64,000 nucleotides of DNA from NCBI RefSeq assembly GCF_029814825.1, contig NZ_CP122379.1, forward strand, positions 2,790,001-2,854,000, given 5' to 3'. This DNA is from Aequorivita marisscotiae (lineage in GTDB: Bacteria; Bacteroidota; Bacteroidia; Flavobacteriales; Flavobacteriaceae). A program made the position numbers and the translations under genes. Under the pieces are notes generated by a model, which was given only the letters and a program-made list of their open reading frames with translations, searched no databases and had not been told where the DNA came from. Shown here one piece after another: positions 26,199 to 34,735 of the stretch (positions within the stretch are counted from its first letter, which is position 1; each line of letters starts with the position of its first letter).

Positions 26199-27056
26199 TT
26201 AAAGTATCATTTTTTCAATCGGGCAGACTAAAATTCCTTCGGCGCCGGCTTGTTTCAATTCTTCAATTACTTCCCAAAAAGTATCTCGGTTTACTACGGA
26301 ATGAATGCTGCTCCAGCCCTCCTCTGCCAGTGGCAGCAAAGTGGGACTTTTCATTCCGGGTAAAATTTTAATAATTTCATCAATCTTATCATTGGGCGCA
26401 TTCAACAGTACATAACGTGAATCCCGGCCCTGCAAAACAGATTGAATCCTGAAGCGAATTTTGTCGAGAGTTTTGTAGGCATCTTCGGAAATAGTAGGAG
26501 ACACGGCGAGAACGGCTTCACTTTTTAAAATTACTTCCACCTCCTTTAAATTATTTTTGAAAAGGGTGCTACCGCTGCTCACAATGTCGCAAATTGCATC
26601 AGCTAAGCCAATATTGGGCGCAATTTCTACACTGCCGTTGATAATATGAAGTTCGGCTTCAATTCCCTTTTCTTCTAAATATTTTCGGGTGGTTTCGGGG
26701 TAACTAGTGGCAATTCGTTTTCCGTGGAAATCTTCAATGGAATTATATTTAAAAGTCTTCGGAACCGCGAGGGAAACCCTGCATTTTGAAAACCCCAATC
26801 TATCGATAATTCCAATTTCCTCTCCTTTTTCAATTAAAAGATTCTCGCCTATAATGGCACAATCTACCACCCCATCTTTCAAATATTGCGGAATATCGCC
26901 GTTGCGCAGGTAATAGATTTCCAAAGGAAAATTAGTGGCCGAAGCCTTTAACTGGTCGCGACCATTGTCTATGTAAATGCCGCAATCCTTGAGCAGTGCA
27001 AGGGATTCATCGTGAAGTCGCCCTGATTTTTGTACTGCAATTTTAAGTTTTCTCAT
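26199..27056 (-). CDS. hisG: ATP phosphoribosyltransferase, long form
   Basis: A 285-residue HisG, which catalyses the first committed step. It starts MRKLKIAVQKSGRLHDESL, contains the PRPP-binding DIVSSGSTLFKNNL motif, and is long enough to include the C-terminal ACT-like regulatory domain (after about residue 220: GMKSPTLLPL, ending EGILVCPIEKMIL). The long form is feedback-inhibited by histidine and does not need HisZ. It is the first structural gene of the operon and follows an attenuator with a His leader peptide. Confidence 0.97.
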   Translation of the reverse strand: MRKLKIAVQKSGRLHDESLALLKDCGIYIDNGRDQLKASATNFPLEIYYLRNGDIPQYLKDGVVDCAIIGENLLIEKGEEIGIIDRLGFSKCRVSLAVPKTFKYNSIEDFHGKRIATSYPETTRKYLEEKGIEAELHIINGSVEIAPNIGLADAICDIVSSGSTLFKNNLKEVEVILKSEAVLAVSPTISEDAYKTLDKIRFRIQSVLQGRDSRYVLLNAPNDKIDEIIKILPGMKSPTLLPLAEEGWSSIHSVVNRDTFWEVIEELKQAGAEGILVCPIEKMIL

Positions 27057-27080
27057 ATAATTCTGTTCAGTTTAAGGAAT

Positions 27081-27112
27081 AAAAAAACCCGTTTGATTGC
27101 TCAAACGGGTTT
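27081..27112 (-). terminator. his operon attenuator hairpin
   Basis: A perfect 12-bp stem (AAACCCGTTTGA / TCAAACGGGTTT) with a 4-base loop, followed on the minus strand by seven T. It lies between the His-rich leader peptide and hisG, 24 bases before the hisG start. Upstream segments can form alternative pairs: CCATAT in the leader with ATATGG after its stop, and TATTG with CAATA near 27117-27138. This is the arrangement of a classical translation-coupled attenuator. Confidence 0.88.
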
Positions 27113-27143
27113 TGAATATTGTTGGGTTTACACAATAGCCATA

Positions 27144-27200
27144 TCACCTCGCGAGCGCGTGGAGAGAAATATGGTGATGATGTAAAAATGAATTGTTCAT
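27144..27200 (-). CDS. hisL: his operon leader peptide
   Basis: An 18-residue frame reading MNNSFLHHHHISLHALAR and ending TGA. Four His codons in a row and a fifth four residues later are the hallmark of a histidine attenuator leader. When charged tRNA-His is scarce, the ribosome should stall on these codons and allow an antiterminator to form, so the downstream hairpin is avoided. It is too short for automatic gene finding. There is no clear ribosome-binding site, as usual in this phylum. Confidence 0.88.
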   Translation of the reverse strand: MNNSFLHHHHISLHALAR

Positions 27201-27211
27201 AATTGTGATGG

Positions 27212-27219
27212 CAAATCTA
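27212..27219 (-). promoter_or_regulatory. Putative -7 element of the his operon (TAGATTTG)
   Basis: TAGATTTG on the minus strand fits TAnnTTTG and lies 11 bases before the leader ATG. This would leave a 5' untranslated region of only a few bases, so either the leader is translated almost leaderless or the real promoter is further up (AT-rich 27230-27300). No clear -33 box. Confidence 0.35.
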
Positions 27220-27336
27220 AACAAAAAGATTGTTTATTAAACTGTGAATATAAAATTTTAACGCTTTATTATATTCGGTACAATTTATTTACTTTCACCC
27301 AAGCATTTATAAACAGCTGAAAAACCACTCCTTTTT

Positions 27337-29064
27337 ATGCATTTAGAAACACTTGACTGGATAATTATAGTTTCATTTTTTATTGTTTTTATCGCAATAG
27401 GGCTACTCGTGGCCAAAAAATCTGGAAAGGACTCGAAGTCTTTTTTCCTTTCCGATAGAAATATGCCCTGGTGGCTGCTCGGCGTAAGTATGGTTGCAAC
27501 TACGTTTGCAGCAGATACGCCCAATTTTGTTGCGGGTGTTATTCGGGAAGACGGGGTTTTTGGAAATTGGATCTGGTGGAGTTTTCTGTTAACGGGAATG
27601 TTGACTGTTTTTTTCTACGCAAAACTGTGGCGACGTAGCGGTATTACAACCGATCTGGAATTTTATGAATTGCGCTACAGCGGAAAAAGCGCCGCATTTT
27701 TAAGAGGTTTTAGAGCAATTTATCTGGGGGTATTCTTTAACATTGTTATTATGGCGAATGTGTGTCTGGCCGCAATTAAAATTGGACACGTAATGTTCGG
27801 GCTTTCTTCGTACGAAGTTTTGCTGATCGCCTCGCCAGTAGTAGTAATTTACTCGGCTTTTGGAGGATTGAAAGGTGTTTTACTAACAGATTTTGTGCAA
27901 TTTATAATTGCCATGGTGGGCAGTATTTGGGCAACTATTTTTATAGTGAATATGCCAGAAATTGGTGGAATTGAAAACCTGCTCTCCACTCCTACCGTTG
28001 CTGCAAAAACTGCAATGCTGCCCGATTTTTCAAAACCTGAATTGTTAATTCCATTGCTTATCGTTCCCCTCGCTGTGCAATGGTGGAGCGTTTGGTATCC
28101 TGGAGCAGAACCCGGCGGTGGCGGTTATATTGCACAGCGAATGCTTGCAGCCAAAAACGAAAAACACGCTACTTGGGCTACTTTGTTTTTCAACTTTGCG
28201 CATTATGCGCTTCGTCCGTGGCCGTGGATTATTATCGGGCTGGCGTCAATTATAATTTATCCAAATCTTGAAAGTTTACAGGCTGCTTTTCCTAATTTAA
28301 ATCCTTCATTTGTGAAAAATGATCTTTCCTATCCAGCTATGCTTACATTTTTGCCGGCTGGGCTTTTGGGAATTGTAATTACATCGCTTATCGCAGCTTT
28401 TATGAGTACTATTTCAACGCACTTAAACTGGGGAAGCTCTTACGTGGTAAACGACTTTTATGTACGTTTTCTTCGGAAAAACGCTACCGGCAAGGAACAA
28501 GTTGCCGTAGGTAGAACTTCAACAGTTGTAATGATGATTTTAGCCGGCTTACTGGCACTTGTTTTAGAAGAAGCGCGGGACGGTTTTAACTTATTGCTGT
28601 CAATTGGTGCAGGAACTGGACTACTCTTTATCCTGCGGTGGTTCTGGAGCAGAATTAATCCGTACAGTGAAATTGCAGCAATGTTAATTTCGTTTATAAT
28701 CGCAGCTTTTTTCTTTGTAAACGGAAAAATGGATACCCCAATTATAGAAATGGCAGGACATTGGCAATTGGTATTTAGCGTTGCAATAACTACAATTGGA
28801 TGGGTGCTTGTAACTTTAATGACGCAACCTTCAAATGCCGAGACTTTAAACAGCTTTAACAAACTTATTTTTGGAAATGAATCTAAGTTTAAAGGTTTTG
28901 GAATGAAAATCCTTGGGTTCTTTGCAGGTGTGGTTGGGGTTTATTGCTCCCTGTTTGCAATTGGGAATTTTATTTATAGCAATACCGTTTTGGCCCTTGG
29001 TTTAACCGCTGTAGCTGTGATTTGTGGGTTGGTGATTATTAGATCGTTTCAAAAGACAGATTAA
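27337..29064 (+). CDS. Sodium:solute symporter (SSS family)
   Basis: A 575-residue inner-membrane transporter with about 13-14 hydrophobic helices. Typical parts are the N-terminal KSFFLSDRNMPWWLLGVSM segment, the VIYSAFGGLKGVLLTDFVQF motif of helix 5/6, and the helix 8 region ITSLIAAFMSTISTHLNWG that contains Na+-site Ser/Thr residues. The family moves sugars, amino acids, sialic acid or other solutes with Na+; the substrate cannot be read from the sequence. It is divergent from the his operon, but separated from its promoter region, and stands alone. Confidence 0.9.
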   Translation: MHLETLDWIIIVSFFIVFIAIGLLVAKKSGKDSKSFFLSDRNMPWWLLGVSMVATTFAADTPNFVAGVIREDGVFGNWIWWSFLLTGMLTVFFYAKLWRRSGITTDLEFYELRYSGKSAAFLRGFRAIYLGVFFNIVIMANVCLAAIKIGHVMFGLSSYEVLLIASPVVVIYSAFGGLKGVLLTDFVQFIIAMVGSIWATIFIVNMPEIGGIENLLSTPTVAAKTAMLPDFSKPELLIPLLIVPLAVQWWSVWYPGAEPGGGGYIAQRMLAAKNEKHATWATLFFNFAHYALRPWPWIIIGLASIIIYPNLESLQAAFPNLNPSFVKNDLSYPAMLTFLPAGLLGIVITSLIAAFMSTISTHLNWGSSYVVNDFYVRFLRKNATGKEQVAVGRTSTVVMMILAGLLALVLEEARDGFNLLLSIGAGTGLLFILRWFWSRINPYSEIAAMLISFIIAAFFFVNGKMDTPIIEMAGHWQLVFSVAITTIGWVLVTLMTQPSNAETLNSFNKLIFGNESKFKGFGMKILGFFAGVVGVYCSLFAIGNFIYSNTVLALGLTAVAVICGLVIIRSFQKTD

Positions 29065-29081
29065 AAGTTTTTAGGAACATT

Positions 29082-29843
29082 TTATTTTGTACCGTCAATC
29101 AGTTTCAGGATTTTATCCAAATCTTGCATTAAGGGACGATAATGAACCTCTTCAGTTGCGTAACTGGTGATGATAAACATGAGCACGTTATTTTCAAATT
29201 CCTTTGAATCCAATAAACTTAGGTTACTTTCTGTGACGTCGGTGCTGGGCAAGCCAATGGATTCAGACACTCCGGCCTTTTCAAAGATGGTGCGAAGGCT
29301 GTAATCATTTGTGCGGAACATATCCAGGACTTTTATGCGCTGAATGCCAAGTTCTTCCTCCTGTCTTCGAATATCTTCAATAGTTGAGATCCAATTGGTC
29401 AACTGTATTCTCAATTCAGTGTCGGAAAGATTTTTTAAATTTCCGGAATTGATAATTTCCTGCAAAAGTGAGTTGTTGGGGTTAAAAGCTATATCGGTTG
29501 AAAAAGTGGAATACAAAACTTTTGAAAATTCTTCTTCCGAAGGTGTTGCAGAAGGATCGCCGGTATATTCCAGTATTTGCTTGGCACCGCTGTAATTGTC
29601 TTGGTTAACCGCAATCAATTCCTTTAATTTCAATTTACTGGTCTGAAATTCTTCCTTTAAGCCCATTAAATAAGTTACTTCGTTTTTTTCAGTCAATCGT
29701 TTTTGGTTGGCGTTGTTTATGGCAAGGGCAATCAAGATGCCGATTACAACCAAGATAATTTCTCCCAAGGCGTAAAAAAGATATTTTGTAAATTTCTTTT
29801 CGGCGAGTAAGTTCTGTCTTATTCTTCTAAAAAATCTAAGCAT
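29082..29843 (-). CDS. DUF6090-like membrane protein
   Basis: A 253-residue protein with one N-terminal membrane helix and the hallmark segment GEIILVVIGILIALAINN (about residues 27-44) after a basic MLRFFRRIRQNLL start. The rest is soluble and helical. This is a very abundant family of unknown function in flavobacteria, often in many copies per genome. It is six bases after the DUF4386-like gene and probably cotranscribed with it. Confidence 0.8.
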   Translation of the reverse strand: MLRFFRRIRQNLLAEKKFTKYLFYALGEIILVVIGILIALAINNANQKRLTEKNEVTYLMGLKEEFQTSKLKLKELIAVNQDNYSGAKQILEYTGDPSATPSEEEFSKVLYSTFSTDIAFNPNNSLLQEIINSGNLKNLSDTELRIQLTNWISTIEDIRRQEEELGIQRIKVLDMFRTNDYSLRTIFEKAGVSESIGLPSTDVTESNLSLLDSKEFENNVLMFIITSYATEEVHYRPLMQDLDKILKLIDGTK

Positions 29844-29849
29844 TTATTT

Positions 29850-30473
29850 TCATTCTTTTAGCGCACTTTTACCTCCTTTTACCAAAAGCCAAACTGCCAG
29901 CGACATCTCTCCTATTACACTTGGAATAGCCACGAGGGCCAAAAAGATGGAACTGTATTCATCATAATTGAACAATAAAAAATGTGCTGCAGTGTCGAGC
30001 AGGTACATCGTTCCTGCAAGAATGAGGAAAAACACGATGAAGGATGGTTTTTGAAGAATTTTCCCAAGCAGGATTAAATGAATCCCGAAGAAAAATAATC
30101 CAATTAACCACATAATATTGAAGATTTCCACTTGTTTAAGAATTTCCGCAGCAGTGGTCAGCGACACTGTTAACATCAAAGCAAAAACCGCAATCCCCAT
30201 AATGGCCGCGTGCATAATCCTGAAATAGGTACTTAGATTTGTCAAGGGATGTTTTTTGAACAAAAGATAGAGTGCCCAAGCTACGACAACATCAAAAACC
30301 GCCGCCACGAGAAAGGCCATCGCCCCAAAGCGCACCATTAAATTGTTTTGCTGAACTGTTTCGAGGGGCGCGGCAAGCAAGGATTCCAAAACAAAAAAGT
30401 TGGCGAATATTGCGGCAAAGAAAATTACCAAATAACTAAGTCCGGCGATAATGGATAGTTGTCTCGGGTTCAT
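29850..30473 (-). CDS. DUF4386-like membrane protein
   Basis: A 207-residue protein with six hydrophobic helices and little outside the membrane. The start MNPRQLSIIAGLSYLVIFF, FFVLESLL, and LYLLFKKHPL are typical of DUF4386 proteins, which are of unknown function. It precedes the DUF6090-like gene on the same strand. Confidence 0.8.
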   Translation of the reverse strand: MNPRQLSIIAGLSYLVIFFAAIFANFFVLESLLAAPLETVQQNNLMVRFGAMAFLVAAVFDVVVAWALYLLFKKHPLTNLSTYFRIMHAAIMGIAVFALMLTVSLTTAAEILKQVEIFNIMWLIGLFFFGIHLILLGKILQKPSFIVFFLILAGTMYLLDTAAHFLLFNYDEYSSIFLALVAIPSVIGEMSLAVWLLVKGGKSALKE

Positions 30474-30684
30474 ATTAAAATTTCAGTTTAAATAAAATGC
30501 ATAGGAAGGTCGTTTGCCCTCTTTCAGATTCTTTTTTATACGTTTCAAATTTAATAAAAGTAAATAATATGTTCACAATCAATGGCCTATCAAAAGTTTC
30601 TCAGAAACACTGAAAGGTTATTTATACTATAATCTTGGATTTATGGGAATAATATTTGTTCTATAAAAGGAATTATAGACTCAT
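30474..30684. other. Intergenic stretch, no gene seen
   Basis: Together with the terminator next to it this forms a 300-base gap between the DUF4386 and prohibitin genes. It is AT-rich and probably contains the promoter of the DUF4386/DUF6090 pair, but no convincing TAnnTTTG box was found. Confidence 0.4.
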
Positions 30685-30714
30685 AAAAAAACCTTCCGCG
30701 CGGGAAGGTTTTTT
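30685..30714 (-). terminator. Rho-independent terminator after the prohibitin gene
   Basis: A CCTTCC/GGAAGG stem with GCGCG loop is flanked by a run of A and a run of T, so it can end transcription from either side. It lies about 60 bases after the stop codon of the minus-strand prohibitin gene. Confidence 0.82.
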
Positions 30715-30751
30715 AAATAAATTGTAGTTCTTACTATAAGTAGATTAAAAG

Positions 30752-30763
30752 AGGTCTCGACCT
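30752..30763. repeat. Short trace of the REP-like palindrome
   Basis: AGGTCTCGACCT, a 12-base perfect core matching the two ends of the palindrome in hisA. It lies just after the stop of the prohibitin gene. Confidence 0.5.
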
Positions 30764-30773
30764 ATCAGCAGAT

Positions 30774-31589
30774 TTAGTTATTCCCCAAAATCAAAGGCAG
30801 TCCACTATCGCCCGAACCAACCACCACTACTTTGGCATTTGGCGATTTTGCAAGTTCTAAAGTAGCGTCAATTCCTTTGTCCTGAAGGATTTTATCTGTT
30901 AATGAAGCACTTAAAATAGCATTCGCATCTGCTTTTCCTTGGGCTTCAATTCTAACTTTTTGAGCTTCTTTATCTGCTGTTACGAGTCTAAATTCATATT
31001 CCAAAGATTCTTGTTCCTGCTTCAGTTTTCTTTCGATCGCATCTTTAATTGTTGGCGGTAGGGTTACATCGCGCACCAAAATTTCATTTAATTGTACGTA
31101 TTGTTTGTCAAGAATTTTTTTGGTTTCCTCAAAAATTTCTTCTTGAATTGCATCTCGCTTGGTAGAGTACAATTGTTCGGGCGTATAACGACCTACAACA
31201 CTTCTTGCCGCACTTCTGATGGCTGGCTGAATAACACGTTGCAAATAATCTTCTCCTTTTTCTTGGTGTAACTTGGCAACATCACTGTAAATGGGTTGAT
31301 ACCAAGCAGAGGCATCCAATTTAATTTCAAGTCCGTTGCTGGATAGTACCTGCATTTTTTCACTAAGTTCTTGTTGGCGTACTTCATAAACGAAAACCCT
31401 ATTCCAAGGCGCAATAATATGAAAACCTTCGCCAAGCGGCGGTTCATCGGTAACCACACCGTTTCCAAAAGTTTGATATAGCACACCTGCGTGACCGGAG
31501 TCAATAGTAACCGAAGATTTTGATACTAAAATTATCAGCAAAATAATTCCTACGATGACGGGTATTGTGAGTTTGGGTAATTTTTCCAT
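30774..31589 (-). CDS. Prohibitin family protein (SPFH/Band 7)
   Basis: A 271-residue membrane-anchored protein. One N-terminal helix (about 8-25) precedes a Band 7 domain (VTIDSGHAGVLYQTFG, GEGFHIIAPWNRVFVYEVR, about 26-190). A helical arm follows (IERKLKQEQESLEYEFRLVTADKEAQKVRIEAQG) and a Gly-rich end (VVGSGDSGLPLILGNN). Bacterial prohibitin-like proteins form large ring assemblies in the membrane and regulate AAA proteases such as FtsH. It follows the VWA gene by 25 bases and may share its transcript. Confidence 0.92.
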   Translation of the reverse strand: MEKLPKLTIPVIVGIILLIILVSKSSVTIDSGHAGVLYQTFGNGVVTDEPPLGEGFHIIAPWNRVFVYEVRQQELSEKMQVLSSNGLEIKLDASAWYQPIYSDVAKLHQEKGEDYLQRVIQPAIRSAARSVVGRYTPEQLYSTKRDAIQEEIFEETKKILDKQYVQLNEILVRDVTLPPTIKDAIERKLKQEQESLEYEFRLVTADKEAQKVRIEAQGKADANAILSASLTDKILQDKGIDATLELAKSPNAKVVVVGSGDSGLPLILGNN

Positions 31590-31614
31590 TGTATATTTTT
31601 ATATGGGTTAATAT

Positions 31615-33648
31615 TTAGATGAGTCCGTTATATTTTCTTATAAACCATTCTGCTGCGAGTGCAAGAACGATAAGGGCGAGAAGATACTTCCAATCCACCA
31701 AAGGTACTACTTTTTGCTCGCTTTTCTCGATGTTTTGGAAGTTAGTATTTTCAATTAAAGCATTGATAAGCAAATCGCCCTCTGAGGCAAAGAAGGCTTT
31801 TCCGTTTGTATTTTGGGCCATGCGCCGAAGTTTTGAAACGTCGGCATTGAGGAATTGCTGCTCCACATTAAAATCCAAAATAGTGAAACTGCCACTGCTT
31901 GAAACCGCTTCGTTTGCCACCGAAACCGTGTAATTGTACTCTCCAGCCGAAAGACTGTTTAAATCTACTTCGTAATAATTGTTACGCAGCAGCATCGGGA
32001 AAACGGTCTGTTTTTCCGTCTCCGTATTTTTTACTGAAATATTCAACGAGGCACGATTGTCAAAAACATAATTTTTATCAAAATACTGGGCAGAAATTTT
32101 TATTGGATTATTGTTATAGTAAAATGTTTCCGAAGAGACTTCCAACCTGTTTCGGCGTTTGTTTGATGCTAAATATTGAACGAGATTTCCGATAAAATCA
32201 TCAAAACTTTGAAAGCTTTCAGTTTGTAAAAAGCTACGCGCACGCCAACGCCAAAATCCTTCCCCATCCCAGATGGCATCGCGTTTGCCGTTTATTTCCA
32301 TTGTGGCGAGCAATGGATTTCCGTTAGTAATTCCGTTAACGGTTTGTTCCAGCATTACTTCATTGGGCACGCTGATGGTTAATGCGCCAAATTCTGTATG
32401 CAAAGGCGGAAAATCGTTAAAGCCAATATCCTCAACCGCGAAAGTGCCATAGTTGCTGTTCAATTTGGCTTGAATGTCTTCATTGGCGTTGGAAGCCTCT
32501 TTGTTATAATGATCCTGCGCGCCGTTTAAAAAATACCAATCTGTGGATAATCCAGAAATAATTAGCGTGTTTTTACCCGTTTTTTCGATTTCATTAAAAA
32601 TTGAAGCAAACCCCCTGTCCGGTTGATAGAGAATAACTAATTGATAATCGTTCAAAGAGTTTACGGCTTCCGCAGGTTTTTTAAACGCCACAGTGCGACG
32701 CTCATTAGATGTAACAGCCTTTTTTAACGCACCTAAATCTGGATGCGTAATTTTACTCACCACCAAAACGTTGGTAGCTTGGTCTATCACCTCTACCGCA
32801 AACTGCTTTTTATTGTTGGTTTTGTTATTTTCTTCGGCTAGCGGAAGCAGCTGCGCCGTATATTTTTGAAGGCCCACAGCATTGGCCGCCAGTGTAAAAT
32901 TTAATGTTTTTGAAGATTCATTTTCAGAAAAAGAAACATTTGCTCTATAAACCGTTGCCGCGCCTTGTGTAACAATAAACTCAGAATTTACAGGTTTAAG
33001 GCCACTGTAATTTAAAATCACCTCTACCGGAAATTGATTTTTAAGAAATGCATACCGATTGGTATTTAGTTGTTCAATTTTTAAGTCGGTGTGTTTTACA
33101 GAATCCCCCAAAATTACTGGGTACATAGCATTTTTATATGATGCTGACGAAAATTCATAATCGTTTCCAAGGGTCTGATTGCCATCGGTTACAATAATGG
33201 TTGGTGCTGTTTTATTTTTAAACAGCCTGTTTGTTAAGGAAAGTGCTTTGGCAATGTTGGTGTTTTTTTCATCAAAAGATAGGGAATCGCTTTCGCGGAA
33301 ATCATTTCCAAAGGAATAATACGAAACATCAAACTTGTTATTTAAATCTACGTTTTCCTTAAATTTTTGAAGTAATTCCGAAACATTCTCAGTTTGACCC
33401 AACTCACGTACCGACGCCGAGTTATCAATAAGCACAGGGAGTTTTGGCTTTTCAATGGTATAGGTTTCACTTTTAAATTTTGGATTAATAATTAAAAGCA
33501 GAATAGAAAATAAGGTTATAAAACGAAGTATGCCAAAAATCCATCGTAGCGAACCTGTTTGTTTAGACTTATAACCATACATAAAAACCGCCAGAGCAAT
33601 AGATACTACTCCGGCGAGAATTATATAAAGTATGGTTTCTGTGGTCAC
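31615..33648 (-). CDS. VWA-domain membrane protein
   Basis: A 677-residue protein with two N-terminal membrane helices (about 5-25 and 36-54) and one at the C-terminus (LLALIVLALAAEWFIRKY). A von Willebrand A-like domain starts after the second helix; its metal-adhesion site is visible in PVLIDNSASV (DxSxS) and TIIVTDGNQT. Beta-sandwich regions follow (EVILNYSGLKP; ISVKNTETE; GEYNYTVSVANE), suggesting CARDB/BatA-like extracellular modules. A glutamine amidotransferase-like stretch may be present in the middle. Such proteins are common in Bacteroidota, role unknown. Confidence 0.8.
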   Translation of the reverse strand: MTTETILYIILAGVVSIALAVFMYGYKSKQTGSLRWIFGILRFITLFSILLLIINPKFKSETYTIEKPKLPVLIDNSASVRELGQTENVSELLQKFKENVDLNNKFDVSYYSFGNDFRESDSLSFDEKNTNIAKALSLTNRLFKNKTAPTIIVTDGNQTLGNDYEFSSASYKNAMYPVILGDSVKHTDLKIEQLNTNRYAFLKNQFPVEVILNYSGLKPVNSEFIVTQGAATVYRANVSFSENESSKTLNFTLAANAVGLQKYTAQLLPLAEENNKTNNKKQFAVEVIDQATNVLVVSKITHPDLGALKKAVTSNERRTVAFKKPAEAVNSLNDYQLVILYQPDRGFASIFNEIEKTGKNTLIISGLSTDWYFLNGAQDHYNKEASNANEDIQAKLNSNYGTFAVEDIGFNDFPPLHTEFGALTISVPNEVMLEQTVNGITNGNPLLATMEINGKRDAIWDGEGFWRWRARSFLQTESFQSFDDFIGNLVQYLASNKRRNRLEVSSETFYYNNNPIKISAQYFDKNYVFDNRASLNISVKNTETEKQTVFPMLLRNNYYEVDLNSLSAGEYNYTVSVANEAVSSSGSFTILDFNVEQQFLNADVSKLRRMAQNTNGKAFFASEGDLLINALIENTNFQNIEKSEQKVVPLVDWKYLLALIVLALAAEWFIRKYNGLI

Positions 33649-33757
33649 TGAAAAAGTTTAAATATTTAGGAGTTTAAAAGTTGAAAAGCCAATAGTATGA
33701 GAAATTTATTATTTTCTGAATAAGTTCCGCAATCTACAACCAACCACCTAATATAAC

Positions 33758-34504
33758 TTAGGTTAGCATTCCGCCATCAACGTTCAACACTTGGCCTGTA
33801 ACGTATGCCGAAAGATCGCTAGCAAGGAAAACACACGCATTGGCAATATCTTCGGGAGAACCGCCGCGTTTTAATGGAATGGCATCCCGCCAACCTTGTA
33901 CGGTAGCTTCGTCTAGTTTTCCGGTCATTTCAGTTTCAATAAAACCTGGAGCAATAACATTACAGCGAATATCGCGAGAACCTAATTCTAAAGCCACAGA
34001 TTTAGAAAAACCAATGATGCCGGCCTTGGAAGCTGCATAATTTGTCTGTCCTGCATTTCCCTTCACTCCTACCACGGAGCTCATATTTATAATAGAGCCT
34101 TTTCGCTGCTTTAGCATGGTTCGTTGCACAGCTTTGGTCATATTGAAAACCGATTTTAGATTCACTTCAATCACTTTGTCGAAATCTTCTTCAGAAATAC
34201 GCATTAACAGGTTATCTTTTGTAATTCCGGCATTGTTTACAAGTATATCAATGCTCCCAAAATCTTTTATAACCTCCTCGGCTAATTTTTGAGCTTCGTT
34301 AAAAGAAGCCGCATCACTTTTATAGGCTTTTGCCTGAACACCTGTTTTTGAAATCTCGTCTGCCAGGGCATTTGCGGCTTCGGCAGATGAACTATATGTA
34401 AAAGCTACATTGGCACCGTGTTGGGCAAATGTTTCAACTATACCTTTTCCTATTCCTCGGCTACCACCGGTGATTATTGCTGTTTTTCCTTCTAATAATT
34501 TCAT
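33758..34504 (-). CDS. fabG: 3-oxoacyl-[acyl-carrier-protein] reductase
   Basis: A 248-residue short-chain dehydrogenase of the FabG type, expected to reduce 3-ketoacyl-ACP with NADPH in fatty acid elongation. The cofactor loop is TGGSRGIGKGI, NNAGIT follows, and the catalytic Ser (INMSSVVG), Tyr and Lys (TNYAASKAG) are in place; the C-terminus YVTGQVLNVDGGM is typical. It lies upstream of the VWA gene on the same strand, 109 bases away, and downstream of sucD. Confidence 0.95.
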   Translation of the reverse strand: MKLLEGKTAIITGGSRGIGKGIVETFAQHGANVAFTYSSSAEAANALADEISKTGVQAKAYKSDAASFNEAQKLAEEVIKDFGSIDILVNNAGITKDNLLMRISEEDFDKVIEVNLKSVFNMTKAVQRTMLKQRKGSIINMSSVVGVKGNAGQTNYAASKAGIIGFSKSVALELGSRDIRCNVIAPGFIETEMTGKLDEATVQGWRDAIPLKRGGSPEDIANACVFLASDLSAYVTGQVLNVDGGMLT

Positions 34505-34534
34505 ATAATGAACATTTTTGATTTTAAACTAAAT

Positions 34535-34581
34535 AGGTCTCGGCTGCGCTTTAGCTTCGCTCTGTGTTACCCGCTCGACCC
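34535..34581. repeat. REP-like repeat copy between fabG and sucD
   Basis: Starts AGGTCTCGGCTGCGCTTTAG and ends CCGCTCGACCC: an expanded or degenerate copy of the palindrome found in hisA, with an internal AGCTTCGCT segment. Confidence 0.55.
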
Positions 34582-34650
34582 AACATGTGTAAATTAAAAA
34601 ACCGCAAAAGGCGGGGTTTCAAATATAACAAAAGGTTGCGGGTTCTCCAT

Positions 34651-34680
34651 AAAAAAAGCCCTGCGAATTTCACAGAGCTA
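34651..34680 (-). terminator. Probable terminator after sucD
   Basis: An 11-bp imperfect stem (AGCCCTGCGAA / TTCACAGAGCT, two mismatches) is followed on the minus strand by seven T. It lies about 60 bases after the sucD stop codon. Confidence 0.7.
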
Positions 34681-34693
34681 ATTAAAGATTGAG

Positions 34694-34722
34694 ACCTACA
34701 AGGTTCTTAAAACCTCGCAGGT
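34694..34722. repeat. Imperfect palindrome after sucD
   Basis: ACCTACAAGGTT and AACCTCGCAGGT can pair with two mismatches around a 5-base loop. There is no T run, so it is probably a dispersed palindromic repeat rather than a terminator. Confidence 0.5.
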
Positions 34723-34735
34723 TTAAAATTGCTAG

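Noticed and set aside
25550..26371. Open frame of 273 codons on the plus strand opposite hisD and hisG
   Set aside because: It is antisense to two strongly conserved enzymes and its translation includes the 7-bp repeat; no family features.
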